DNA of 64,000 bases from Bacteroidales bacterium. Its GTDB lineage: Bacteria; Bacteroidota; Bacteroidia; Bacteroidales; GCA-2748055. The first letter of the stretch is position 1. Each line of letters opens with the position of its first letter. The position numbers and the translations under genes are program-made. Below are positions 1 through 9,502 of the stretch, one piece after another. The stretch covers positions 22,044-86,043 of the forward strand of contig JARGFM010000017.1 of NCBI GenBank assembly GCA_029210725.1, given 5' to 3'. The notes beneath the pieces were generated by a model, which did not search any database, was not told the DNA's origin, and was given only the letters and a program-made list of their open reading frames with translations.

Positions 1-1
1 A

Positions 2-106
2 GAGACTGTGGCTGAGGCAGAAGTTGTCGATGATGCTGTAACAGAAGAAGACGAGACGGCCGGGGAAGAGGAGCACACCAAAGACGATGACAAAAAAGAA
101 GCATAA
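2..106 (+). CDS. rplQ: C-terminal tail of an upstream gene, probably ribosomal protein L17
   Basis: The window opens inside a reading frame that ends at the TAA at 104-106. The visible 34 residues are strongly acidic, rich in Glu, Asp and Ala, and end in DDDKKEA. Bacteroidota L17 proteins often carry such an acidic extension, and the order rplQ, eno, citrate synthase is common in this phylum, so L17 is the best guess. No conserved L17 core is visible, so the name rests on the tail composition, the neighbours and the strong terminator that follows. Confidence 0.5.
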   Translation, partial: ETVAEAEVVDDAVTEEDETAGEEEHTKDDDKKEA

Positions 107-135
107 AATTAATATGACTTCTTCTTAGAATATCC

Positions 136-172
136 GGGGATAGAGTACCTTTATACTTTATCCCTTTTTTTT
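136..172 (+). terminator. Rho-independent terminator after the L17-like gene
   Basis: An 11-bp stem (137-147 with 154-164, one G-U pair) closes a 6-nt loop and is followed directly by eight T residues. It lies 30 bp after the stop codon and separates the ribosomal-protein operon from eno. Confidence 0.85.
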
Positions 173-314
173 ATTTCTCCGGGATATTTTGAGACAGGGA
201 GGCCGGGGAATATCACCGGGCCTGCCTGCCCGTTTGCTACAAAAAAAGTCCGGCTTGCTTAAATACAAACCGGCGAACAAAATAAAAGTCTGATAACCAA
301 TAAAAATTTTTTAG

Positions 315-1589
<1,275 letters not shown>

Positions 1590-1619
1590 CTGAAGTTTTT
1601 CGCGAAGTAAGCAAAACCT

Positions 1620-1650
1620 GGAGGCTGTATCAAAAGGTACAGCCTCCTTT
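1620..1650 (+). terminator. Hairpin after eno, nearly identical to the one after sod
   Basis: A perfect 10-bp stem (1620-1629 with 1638-1647) closes an 8-nt loop, TCAAAAGG, and is followed by TTTT. The same hairpin, loop included, is present in inverted orientation at 43966-43992 behind sod, with 27 of 28 bases matching. Confidence 0.75.
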
Positions 1651-1653
1651 TCC

Positions 1654-1685
1654 AGATCGTCCGGGACAGGACGGTCTTTTTTTTT
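1654..1685 (+). terminator. Second eno terminator
   Basis: A 9-bp stem (1654-1662 with 1669-1677, one G-U pair) with a 6-nt loop leads into a run of nine T residues. This is a textbook intrinsic terminator backing up the hairpin just upstream. Confidence 0.85.
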
Positions 1686-1845
1686 GGAACAAAAGCCAGT
1701 CTCTTTTGTCTGAAATAACAGATGCGAGAAGAAAAATAATCCGCCGAAAATTTGCGCGGACCATGTTATTATATTGACATATCTTCATATTTATATTATA
1801 TTGTGTAACCCTAATTTTTTACTCACCTGATAAAACCTGAATAAT

Positions 1846-3195
1846 ATGTCAATCTTAAAAGAGAGGCTCCACCAGAAGATCGAAGAGTGGAGGCCCAGAA
1901 CCAGAAAATTACTTACAGATTATTGTGATGTGGTGGTAGACCAGGTAACCATTGCGCAGGCCATTGGAGGCATGCGGGGTTTGAAAAGTCTGGTTACAGA
2001 TATTTCTTACCTGGACCCCCAGGAAGGAATCCGGTACCGCGGATATACGCTGCCGGAGGTATTTGAAAAGCTTCCCAAGCCGCCAAATGCGGAGATGCCT
2101 TATGTAGAGGGCCTCTATTTCCTGCTGTTAACGGGCGATATTCCTACCGATAGCGAGGTAGCCGAACTGGTCGATGAATTCAGAAAGCGCCGGATCCTGC
2201 CAAGGTATGTGTACGAGGTAATTGATGCCTTCCCCTCCTTTTCACCCCCAATGGCCATCTTCTCCGCGGCTATTCTTACCATGCAGCGTGAATCGTTTTT
2301 TGCCAAGAAGTACCAGGGAGGGATCAGTAAGATGGATTACTGGGATCCTACTTTCGAGGATTCCCTGAACCTGCTGGCCAAGCTTCCGGAGGTAGCTTCC
2401 TACATTTATGCGAAGCTTTACCGGGATGGCAAACGCATCCAGTCCAATCCCAATCTGGATATGGGAGCCAATTTTGCCCATATGATGGGGATCCCTAAGC
2501 CTTACGATGATGTCTCCAGGCTTAATTTCATCATTCATGCCGATCATGAGAGTGGAAATGTCAGTGCTCATACCGGCCACCTGGTAGGAAGCTCCCTGTC
2601 GGATATTTACCTGTCCATTTCAGCCATGATCAATGGCCTGGCGGGACCCCTGCATGGACTGGCTAACCAGGAGGTACTCAGGTGGCTGCAGGACCTGGTG
2701 GAGAAGATGGACGGCCAGGTTCCCACCGAGGAGGAAATGAAGCAGTTTGTATGGGATACGCTTAATTCGGGTCAGGTGATCCCCGGTTTCGGTCATGCAG
2801 TATTGCGTAAGACGGATCCCCGCTACACCCTTCAGCGCGAGTTCTGCCAGACCCACATGAAGGACGACCTCCTTTTTCAGTACACCGATATGTTATACAA
2901 GGTGGTGCCACCCATCCTCAAGGAGCAGGGCAAAGCCAAGAACCCGTGGCCCAATGTGGATGCCCAGTCAGGGATCATCCACTGGCACTACGGGATCACG
3001 GAATACGAGTTTTACACCGTGCTCTTTGGTATTGGAAGATCCATTGGTATTACGGCCAACCTGATCTGGGACAGGGCCCTGGGTTACCCGCTGGAAAGGC
3101 CCAAGTCGGTGACTACCGATATGCTCGAAAAGATGGCCATGGAAGCCAGGGCCGCCAGGGGGGACAAAGCATCCAAAAACTGCAAGGAAGAATAG
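1846..3195 (+). CDS. gltA: Citrate synthase, eukaryotic (mitochondrial-like) type
   Basis: It condenses acetyl-CoA and oxaloacetate to citrate at the entry of the TCA cycle. The 449 residues resemble the mitochondrial/eukaryotic-type family rather than the E. coli hexameric type: NGLAGPLHGLANQEV carries one active-site His, PGFGHAVLRKTDPRY the second, and NVDAQSG the catalytic Asp. This type is common in Bacteroidota. It follows eno, an arrangement known from the phylum, but has its own upstream region. A near-consensus promoter (TTG at 1774-1776, TATATTG at 1797-1803) lies about 45 bp before the ATG. A 13-bp-stem hairpin follows the gene. Confidence 0.97.
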   Translation: MSILKERLHQKIEEWRPRTRKLLTDYCDVVVDQVTIAQAIGGMRGLKSLVTDISYLDPQEGIRYRGYTLPEVFEKLPKPPNAEMPYVEGLYFLLLTGDIPTDSEVAELVDEFRKRRILPRYVYEVIDAFPSFSPPMAIFSAAILTMQRESFFAKKYQGGISKMDYWDPTFEDSLNLLAKLPEVASYIYAKLYRDGKRIQSNPNLDMGANFAHMMGIPKPYDDVSRLNFIIHADHESGNVSAHTGHLVGSSLSDIYLSISAMINGLAGPLHGLANQEVLRWLQDLVEKMDGQVPTEEEMKQFVWDTLNSGQVIPGFGHAVLRKTDPRYTLQREFCQTHMKDDLLFQYTDMLYKVVPPILKEQGKAKNPWPNVDAQSGIIHWHYGITEYEFYTVLFGIGRSIGITANLIWDRALGYPLERPKSVTTDMLEKMAMEARAARGDKASKNCKEE

Positions 3196-3234
3196 AGAGA
3201 CCGGGAACCGTTTCCCGCAAGCTCATAGCATGAA

Positions 3235-3280
3235 CCAGGAGGGTGGCAAAAGGAAACTATTCAGCCACCCTCCTGGCCTT
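3235..3280 (+). terminator. Hairpin terminator after gltA
   Basis: A perfect 13-bp stem (3235-3247 with 3264-3276) closes a 16-nt loop 40 bp after the gltA stop. The T tract is short, so efficiency is uncertain. Confidence 0.65.
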
Positions 3281-3289
3281 AAAGCGTGT

Positions 3290-3373
3290 ACCAGTCTTGA
3301 TCCCGGAACCAGTCTTGATCCCGGAACCAGTCTTGATCCCGGAACCAGTCTTCTTTTCTGAGCCAGTCTTCAT
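3290..3373 (+). repeat. 18-bp tandem array downstream of gltA
   Basis: Three perfect copies of ACCAGTCTTGATCCCGGA (3290-3343) are followed by one diverged copy (3344-3361) and a partial one. The array can be read as a Leu-Ile-Pro-Glu-Pro repeat, but the short frame around it has no other coding signs. Confidence 0.9.
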
Positions 3374-3388
3374 ATATCATAAATTTCA

Positions 3389-3625
3389 TCAAAGCCGGCA
3401 AAAGGGCATATCCTGTTTTCGGATTTTTTGCATGTAACAGAGTTGCAACTTTTTAACAAGTATCAGACATGCAATTTTAAATTGCCCATTTCTGATATAA
3501 TTGTATAATATTGTAATTCAATATGTTATACCGGCATCAAAATATTTGGATAAAAACTAAAATGTAACAAATTTGAAAAATGTAATCCCTTTGTTACACC
3601 CGGATTTTGCCAAAACAGACTACCC
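3389..3625 (+). repeat. Copy A of a 238-bp dispersed intergenic element
   Basis: This stretch matches the reverse complement of 43551-43788. The core 3415-3625 aligns over 211 bp without a gap at about 91% identity, and the match extends to 3389 with one indel. Internal features kept in both copies are the palindrome AGTTGCAACT, GCATGT/ACATGC arms and TGTAACAAA/TTTGTTACA arms. No open frame is conserved, so it is probably an RNA-structured or DNA-level element rather than a gene. Confidence 0.85.
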
Positions 3626-3675
3626 GGCTTTCAGTCCCTGTGCAGAGCCTACAATGAACACCCGGGGCATAGAAT

Positions 3676-3738
3676 GGCCGCCGCACGCCTCACAGGCCGC
3701 CGCACGCCTCACGGGCTGCCGCACGGCTCACGGGCCGC
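3676..3738 (+). repeat. 19-bp GC-rich tandem array
   Basis: Three copies of a 19-bp unit of the form GGCCGCCGCACGCCTCAC plus one base (3676-3694, 3695-3713, 3714-3732) and the start of a fourth lie just after copy A of the dispersed element. Its GC content contrasts sharply with the AT-rich DNA on both sides. The rest of the 3196-3857 gap holds no convincing gene. Confidence 0.85.
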
Positions 3739-3808
3739 TTCTGATTTCCCCTGTTTTTTATCGGCAACATTTTCATCTGTTTATGTAATAAATTAGATCA
3801 TTTACATC

Positions 3809-3816
3809 TATATTTG
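3809..3816 (+). promoter_or_regulatory. -7 box TATATTTG for the phosphatase gene
   Basis: A perfect match to the Bacteroidota TAnnTTTG box lies 42 bp before the ATG at 3858. The -33 element is not clear. Confidence 0.5.
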
Positions 3817-3857
3817 ATCCGTTAATCTTTATAACCAAACTGTTTGTCAAAGTCAAC

Positions 3858-4673
3858 ATGGAATGGATTCCCGGAGCCATAGATATCCTCCAAAAGCATT
3901 TCATTTTGCTCCTGATTCTCTTTCTGCTGGTAAGTTTTGTGCTGCACATCCTTCTGTTCAGGATAAGGATCAGGAAGTTCCAACAGGATTACCACCGGAT
4001 GAAGGAGCAGGAGCAGGAGTCGCGGGTAGTCCTGCAGCATCGTAATAAGTTGCGCGACCGGAACAGAAGCTATGAACAGAGCCTTACCTATGCCCAGCGG
4101 ATCCAGGGTGCCATGTTTTTTACCTCGGGGCAGTTAAAAGCATATTTCCCGGAATCTTTTATTTATCAGAGACCCAAGGAGATTGTAAGTGGTGACTTTA
4201 ACTGGGCCAGGAGGATCAACGGGAAGATGCTTTTTTCGGTGGCCGATTGTACGGGGCATGGTGTTCCCGGGGCTTTTATGTCGCTGCTTGGACTGGAGTA
4301 TGCCGGTGCATTTAGTCCGCTTTACATCATCCGGGATCACGAGATCCTGGAGGTGAAGGGCGAGCGGATTATCGTCGGACCCGATTACGGATTGCAGCGG
4401 GGATTATTTCAGAACAGGAGCATGGAGATTCAGGAGAATGATATGCTCTACCTGTTTACCGACGGGTACCCGGATCAGTTCGGCGGGCCGGAGGGAAAGA
4501 AGTTTAAATACAGGCGTTTCAGGCACCTGCTGATGTCCATTCACCACCTCCCCATGGCTGAACAGTTGCGTAAACTGGAAGAGAGTATGAACGAGTGGAT
4601 GGGCAACAGAGAGCTTCAAATTGATGACCAGACCATTATGGGTATCAGGCCAGCAAGTTTTTCATCTTCCTGA
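3858..4673 (+). CDS. Membrane-anchored SpoIIE-type serine phosphatase with an internal deletion
   Basis: The protein has a transmembrane helix (about residues 14-34), a charged helical linker (40-80) and a PP2C/SpoIIE domain. Metal-binding and signature segments are present: SGDF (111-114), VADCTGHGVPGAFMS (128-142), LFTDGYPDQFGG (199-210) and DDQT (256-259). Family members normally carry some 55 residues between the GAFMSLLG and YAGA.NPLY segments. Here residue 145 runs straight into EYAGAFSPLY, so a helix and core strands are missing in frame. The 271-residue length is correspondingly short. The 3' end overlaps the convergent kinase gene by 29 bp. Activity is doubtful; a role in partner switching is inference only. 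Confidence 0.85.
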   Translation: MEWIPGAIDILQKHFILLLILFLLVSFVLHILLFRIRIRKFQQDYHRMKEQEQESRVVLQHRNKLRDRNRSYEQSLTYAQRIQGAMFFTSGQLKAYFPESFIYQRPKEIVSGDFNWARRINGKMLFSVADCTGHGVPGAFMSLLGLEYAGAFSPLYIIRDHEILEVKGERIIVGPDYGLQRGLFQNRSMEIQENDMLYLFTDGYPDQFGGPEGKKFKYRRFRHLLMSIHHLPMAEQLRKLEESMNEWMGNRELQIDDQTIMGIRPASFSSS

Positions 4674-6348
4674 TAAGCAGCTCAGTGGTAAAGGGTTTGG
4701 CGATATACTCATCCGCACCCCCGGCCAGGCAGTTCTCCCGGTCCCCCGCCAGGGCATTGGCTGTAACGGCAATAATGGGGACGTGACTATCCCCGGTGGA
4801 TTCAATTTCCCGGATTTTTTTAGTGGCCATTATACCATCCATCACAGGCATCATGATATCCATCAGGATCAAATCATATTTCTTGAGCCCGAACATTTCC
4901 AGGGCCTGTTTCCCGTTTAAGGCCACATCGATCTGGCTGACAGCCTTACTAAGACTGAGCAGCACAATTTTCTGGTTAATCACGTTGTCCTCCACCAGCA
5001 GAATCTTGGCATCTTTCAGTGCGATCCCCCGTTTAACGGCTCTCTTTTCAAGTTGCAGGGTATCATGCTTCGGGATGCTGGATTTGGTGGGATCCTTGGT
5101 GAAATCCTGGAGAAAGCGGATGCTTGTTCCGTCCGCTACCCGTTCGGCCAGGATGGTACTGTCGATTTCGTGCAAAAGGATATAGGCATTAGCCAGATTG
5201 GAGCCGGGATGGGCATTTCCATGGTAAAGCGACCGGATGTACTCCACCAGGGAGCCGCTCTCATCGGTCTCCACATGAAATGCGAACTCCAGCCTGACCT
5301 GGCTGGGAGTCTCCTTCAGGGAGCGGATTTCCAGTTTCACCGGATTGCCGGTTACCCGGTAGTCATTGATGCCGTGAATAATATTGACAATCAGGGTACG
5401 TAAAAGGCTGGGATCGCCGATAATGTAGTGACCCAGATTATCGCTGCGCGAAATGGATATCTCATCGCCGGTTCCTCCGCCCGATTTCAGAATACTCACA
5501 GACTTCTCCAGGACCGAAGTCAGATCAAAGGAGGTGATGCTCTTCTGATAATCCACGATTCCCGAGGAGGCGATTTGAACAATCCTGTTCACATCTTCAA
5601 TGAGCAGATTGGTGGAAGCCTTCAGGGTTTCCATCAAATCCTTCTGCTCCGAGTTCAGTCTTTCATCGTGTACCAGATTATTGATCAGGGCAATATTGCT
5701 GAGCGAGGTTCGAAGCTTGTGGGATAGTTTACCAATAAAGTCATCCTTGTTCACAATGGTCAATTCAGCCTGTTTCCTCGATTCCTGCAGGTTGTTCATC
5801 AGTTTACTGTTGATTCTTTCCATATAGACGGCAATCAGAATCACCAGGATATAGGCAAAGTAGAAGACCAGCGAGTTAAGCAAGTCCAGATGAATGGAGC
5901 TCTCAAAAAGCCCCAGTGAATTAATGATTATGCTTAGAATGCCCAGTCCAACGGGAACATAGATCCCGTGGCGGCCATTCATACTGACTGCCGCCAGGGG
6001 GAAGAGCAGATAGAATGCCAGTACCAGGAGGGAGGATACCCCTTCATTAAAAATGTAGGCATTCAGAAGCACAACCGCAGCCAGAACCAGGGCAAGCAGG
6101 CTGCTCAGGTCGATCTTACGGCCAGCGGGCACATAGAGGAACAGGAACAAACCCAGTCCCAAAGAAATTCCATGGACCACCAGGAGTTCATACCGGCTGG
6201 AAATTACCGCGTAAATGACGGACACCAGGAGCAGGAACATCAGGATCACATAAAAGAAATTGATCCGCCTGGCCCTGACAGCCAGGGACTGCTCCATCTG
6301 TTCATCTACCCGGAGAGAAACAAGTCTTTGTAGAAATTCAAGAAACAT
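4645..6348 (-). CDS. Hybrid histidine kinase/response regulator with degraded kinase core
   Basis: Numbered from the ATG at 6348 (a TTG ten codons upstream is the alternative), the protein has five or six membrane helices (about residues 28-175), a HisKA-like helix with H210, an ATPase-like region and an intact receiver domain (about 447-567: LLVEDN, LILMDIMMPVMDG, TANA, AKPF). The H box reads SHKLRTSL where SHELRTPL is usual, so the acidic residue after His is replaced by Lys. No recognisable G1/G2 boxes follow the weak N box (NIIHGIND). Autophosphorylation is therefore doubtful. It more likely receives or relays phosphate through the receiver. It overlaps the phosphatase gene tail to tail. 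Confidence 0.88.
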   Translation of the reverse strand: MFLEFLQRLVSLRVDEQMEQSLAVRARRINFFYVILMFLLLVSVIYAVISSRYELLVVHGISLGLGLFLFLYVPAGRKIDLSSLLALVLAAVVLLNAYIFNEGVSSLLVLAFYLLFPLAAVSMNGRHGIYVPVGLGILSIIINSLGLFESSIHLDLLNSLVFYFAYILVILIAVYMERINSKLMNNLQESRKQAELTIVNKDDFIGKLSHKLRTSLSNIALINNLVHDERLNSEQKDLMETLKASTNLLIEDVNRIVQIASSGIVDYQKSITSFDLTSVLEKSVSILKSGGGTGDEISISRSDNLGHYIIGDPSLLRTLIVNIIHGINDYRVTGNPVKLEIRSLKETPSQVRLEFAFHVETDESGSLVEYIRSLYHGNAHPGSNLANAYILLHEIDSTILAERVADGTSIRFLQDFTKDPTKSSIPKHDTLQLEKRAVKRGIALKDAKILLVEDNVINQKIVLLSLSKAVSQIDVALNGKQALEMFGLKKYDLILMDIMMPVMDGIMATKKIREIESTGDSHVPIIAVTANALAGDRENCLAGGADEYIAKPFTTELLIRKMKNLLA

Positions 6349-6449
6349 ACAATTCCAAGATGTGGCTAGTTTTTCCAAAGAAAGTTAAAATATGATCAAT
6401 CCTGAAAAATATTGGCTCTATTTTTGTGCCTGAAACACATTATAGTTAG

Positions 6450-6457
6450 TAATTTTG
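6450..6457 (+). promoter_or_regulatory. -7 box TAATTTTG for the 6483 gene
   Basis: This perfect TAnnTTTG match lies 26 bp before the ATG at 6483. Transcription would start near 6463, which makes the ATG at 6483 a better start than the GTG at 6468. Confidence 0.5.
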
Positions 6458-6482
6458 TGTTAATATAGTGAAAGACCGCAAT

Positions 6483-7181
6483 ATGAGAAGCTTTGTTTTT
6501 TTCATAGTACTGTATTTGTGTCCTTTGCTGCTTGCACAGGAGGGCGGGGAGAGGGAGATGGTTATGTATACTCCGGAGTTTGAGTTTACGGACGGGCTTT
6601 TTCCCAACTTTGAGAGTGTAAAAGCAAACAATCCCATTCCTCCGGCGCGCATCGTGACCGATGAGGATCTTGCCGACCGGGCTTTTTATGACAAAATAAC
6701 AGCGCAGAAGGAGATTATTATCTACGATGACAATGGGGTGAAAACGGTCCTGAAAACGGAGGATATATGGGGGTACAGCCGCAGCGGAATCCTTTACATC
6801 AATGTGGGTTCCGCCTTTCACCGCATCAGCTTCATGGGAAGCATTTGTCATTTTGTTGCCACTGTAACCACCTACAATCCAAACTATTACGATCCTTACT
6901 ATTACAACCCATACTACTCCAGCTCCTACTATTACAACCGCTACTCCATGCCCCAGTCGAATGTGGGAAGCACCGATCTCCGACAGTATCTGCTCGATTT
7001 CGAGACGGGCGATGTGTTGGAATATGATACAGAGAGCGTGGAGGTACTGTTGATGAAGGATCCCGAGCTGGCAGATGAGTATCATGCCCTTCGTAAGCGG
7101 AAGAAGAAGCAGATGAAGTTCGTTTTCATACGACGGTTTAATGAAAAGCATCCGCTCTATTTTCCGGCCGGCCAATTTTGA
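6483..7181 (+). CDS. Secreted protein of unknown function with Tyr/Asn-rich segment
   Basis: I do not recognise the family. The ATG at 6483 gives a clean signal peptide (RSFVFFIVLYLCPLLLAQ) and a mature protein of about 210 residues. A central low-complexity stretch is rich in Tyr, Asn and Ser (NPNYYDPYYYNPYYSSSYYY), and the C-terminal part is basic (RKRKKKQ). A GTG five codons upstream extends the frame but sits too close to the likely transcription start. It is followed after 21 bp by another exported protein of unknown function, so the two probably form an operon and act in the periplasm or at the outer membrane. Confidence 0.75.
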   Translation: MRSFVFFIVLYLCPLLLAQEGGEREMVMYTPEFEFTDGLFPNFESVKANNPIPPARIVTDEDLADRAFYDKITAQKEIIIYDDNGVKTVLKTEDIWGYSRSGILYINVGSAFHRISFMGSICHFVATVTTYNPNYYDPYYYNPYYSSSYYYNRYSMPQSNVGSTDLRQYLLDFETGDVLEYDTESVEVLLMKDPELADEYHALRKRKKKQMKFVFIRRFNEKHPLYFPAGQF

Positions 7182-7202
7182 ACACCTAATCCATAGCAAA
7201 TA

Positions 7203-8060
7203 ATGAAAAAGTATTATGCCTTCCTGCTACTGTTGATCCCTTTGATGCAGCTGCAGGCTCAAAGAGAGTATCTTCCCAACCAGGAGGACCTGGACCATTT
7301 TTATACCACCAAAACCTATGTAGTTTTGGAGAGTAATGCCATTTCGGACTATAACATCGAGATCCAGGATGCGGTGAACAAATTCTGGGATATCACGGAA
7401 TTTGAGTTTCTCCCGATGAAAGATTTTGCCGGGAAGAGTAAGGATAAGAATGCCTCTTTTCTTTACCTGGCCGGAGTAAGTTTTGAGAAAGACAAATCAA
7501 ATGCCCGGTACCAGTTCCTCTGTCTTTCCCTTGGAGGAGACCGGGTCTCCATCGATGATCTGAGGGATCTGGCCAATATTCCCATGGGCTACTATGGAGT
7601 GGACGGAGATCATTATGCCTACAAGTTGGGGATCATGATCCGCTTCCTCCAGTACCATGTGAGGCTGATTACCGGGAACCAGAGTATTGTCAGCCAGAAT
7701 ATATATAAATACTACAACGAGAATATGGCCGATTTGAGGGGGAAGACCCTTTATCTGGTTGATGAAGAGCTGGACCGGGATGTCAACTCGCTTTCGAAAA
7801 TCAAAGCCCTCTATCCGGGCGAGGTCAAACTGGTGGACCGCGAGGCCATCAAGGAGCTGATTATGTCTGCGGATAAGAATGCAGTGGTGCTGCATAAGGT
7901 TGGACCCGAGGGAAAGAAAATGAATGCCCGGGTTTATAAGATTCTGATCGGGCTCGCAGAAGCCAAGTTTTATTATTTTGATTACCACAAAGTCAATTCA
8001 AAAAACCCGGATGCATTTCTGGCCAGCGATTTCAAAAAACTGGCCAGGGCCACCGAATAA
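7203..8060 (+). CDS. Exported protein of unknown function
   Basis: The 285-residue product begins with a typical signal peptide ([19 protein letters not shown]), and the remaining 265 residues show no membrane helix or motif I can name. The composition is that of a globular alpha/beta protein. It lies 21 bp after the Tyr-rich secreted protein and 11 bp before hisS, so all three may be cotranscribed. A periplasmic location is inferred from the signal peptide. Confidence 0.8.
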   Translation: MKKYYAFLLLLIPLMQLQAQREYLPNQEDLDHFYTTKTYVVLESNAISDYNIEIQDAVNKFWDITEFEFLPMKDFAGKSKDKNASFLYLAGVSFEKDKSNARYQFLCLSLGGDRVSIDDLRDLANIPMGYYGVDGDHYAYKLGIMIRFLQYHVRLITGNQSIVSQNIYKYYNENMADLRGKTLYLVDEELDRDVNSLSKIKALYPGEVKLVDREAIKELIMSADKNAVVLHKVGPEGKKMNARVYKILIGLAEAKFYYFDYHKVNSKNPDAFLASDFKKLARATE

Positions 8061-8071
8061 AAGAGCAATAC

Positions 8072-9439
8072 ATGGCCGATAAACCATCCATTCCCAAAGG
8101 AACCCGTGATTTTTCGCCCCTGGAAATGGCCAGGAGGAACTATATATTTGATACCATCCGAAGGATCTTTCTGGTGCATGGCTTTCTTCCCATCGAAACA
8201 CCGGCCATGGAGAAGCTTTCATCACTTATGGGAAAGTACGGGGATGAAGGAGATAAACTACTGTTCAAGATCCTGAATTCGGGCGATTTTAAAGCGAAAC
8301 TGCGTCCGGGAGAGCTTGACGAAGTTGCCGGGAGCCTGGCGGGCAAAATTTCGGAGAAGGGACTGCGCTATGACCTGACGGTTCCCTTTGCCCGTTACGT
8401 GGTACAGCACCGCAACGAGATCACCTTTCCTTTCAGGCGTTTTCAGATACAGCCCGTGTGGCGGGCCGATCGCCCGCAGAGGGGCCGTTACAGGGAGTTT
8501 TACCAGTGCGATGTGGATGTCATCGGCAGTAACTCACTGCTCAATGAATTTGAGCTGATCCAGATCATTGATGAAGTTTTCGGGGCCCTGGGACTAAAGG
8601 TGGTGATCAAACTCAATAACCGGAAGGTACTGGCAGGAATTGCTGAGGCCATTGGGGCAACGGAACAAATGAGCGATATCACCGTGGCCATAGATAAGCT
8701 TGAAAAGGTCGGGCAGGAGGGGGTTATGAAGGAACTGGAACAGAAGGGCCTGAGCAGGGCTTCCCTGGAGAAGCTCGACCCTCTGTTGAAGACGGAGGGG
8801 ACGACTCTGGAAAAACTTGCTTTCCTGGAGGAATTCCTGGCAGGATCGGAAAGCGGTCTGGAGGGCCTGGGTGAGGTACGCCTCCTGTTGGATTACCTGA
8901 AGAGCGATCCTGTAGGATCCGTGCTTGAATTCGATCTGACCCTGGCCAGGGGCCTGAATTACTACACGGGAAGCATCCTGGAGGTGAAATCGGCCGAGGC
9001 TGAGATGGGGAGCATCTGTGGAGGGGGAAGGTATGACGATCTGACCGGTATTTTTGGGCTGGAGGGTGTTTCGGGAGTGGGCGTCTCCTTTGGCGCCGAC
9101 CGCATCTATGACGTCCTGCTTCAGCTGGACCGCTTCCCGGAACGGGCTGCCCTGGATACACAACTGCTCTTTGTGAACTTCGGAGAAACAACAGTAAAGC
9201 ACATCCTTCCCATCCTGAGTCTTCTCCGGAAAAACCACATCGCCTCTGAACTTTACCCCGACGAGGCCAAGATGAAAAAGCAGCTCAACTATGCCGACAA
9301 ACGCCATATTCCCTTTGTGGCACTGGCAGGTGAGCAGGAAATCAGGGAAGGGGTGCTTACTCTTAAGGAAATGGACTCGGGCAGGCAGGAGAGGCTCACC
9401 CCGGAGGAGCTGGTAGAAAGATTATCCTCTGCCAAATAA
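8072..9439 (+). CDS. hisS: Histidyl-tRNA synthetase
   Basis: This class II synthetase charges tRNA-His. The 455 residues open with [13 protein letters not shown]. Motif 2 is [19 protein letters not shown]. The histidine-specific segments are [14 protein letters not shown] and [12 protein letters not shown], and motif 3 is [15 protein letters not shown]. An anticodon-binding domain follows from about residue 355. The ATG at 8072 gives the expected N-terminus only 11 bp after the upstream stop. Confidence 0.97.
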   Translation: MADKPSIPKGTRDFSPLEMARRNYIFDTIRRIFLVHGFLPIETPAMEKLSSLMGKYGDEGDKLLFKILNSGDFKAKLRPGELDEVAGSLAGKISEKGLRYDLTVPFARYVVQHRNEITFPFRRFQIQPVWRADRPQRGRYREFYQCDVDVIGSNSLLNEFELIQIIDEVFGALGLKVVIKLNNRKVLAGIAEAIGATEQMSDITVAIDKLEKVGQEGVMKELEQKGLSRASLEKLDPLLKTEGTTLEKLAFLEEFLAGSESGLEGLGEVRLLLDYLKSDPVGSVLEFDLTLARGLNYYTGSILEVKSAEAEMGSICGGGRYDDLTGIFGLEGVSGVGVSFGADRIYDVLLQLDRFPERAALDTQLLFVNFGETTVKHILPILSLLRKNHIASELYPDEAKMKKQLNYADKRHIPFVALAGEQEIREGVLTLKEMDSGRQERLTPEELVERLSSAK

Positions 9440-9502
9440 CATTTCATATTCCATCACCGGCTCATTTTTTTTTCTGTACTTGGATTTCTAATTCTCAAGG
9501 AT

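Noticed and set aside
3243..3437. 64-codon frame with Leu-Ile-Pro-Glu-Pro repeats
   Set aside because: It begins inside the gltA terminator hairpin and consists mostly of the 18-bp array; no start signals and no conserved part.
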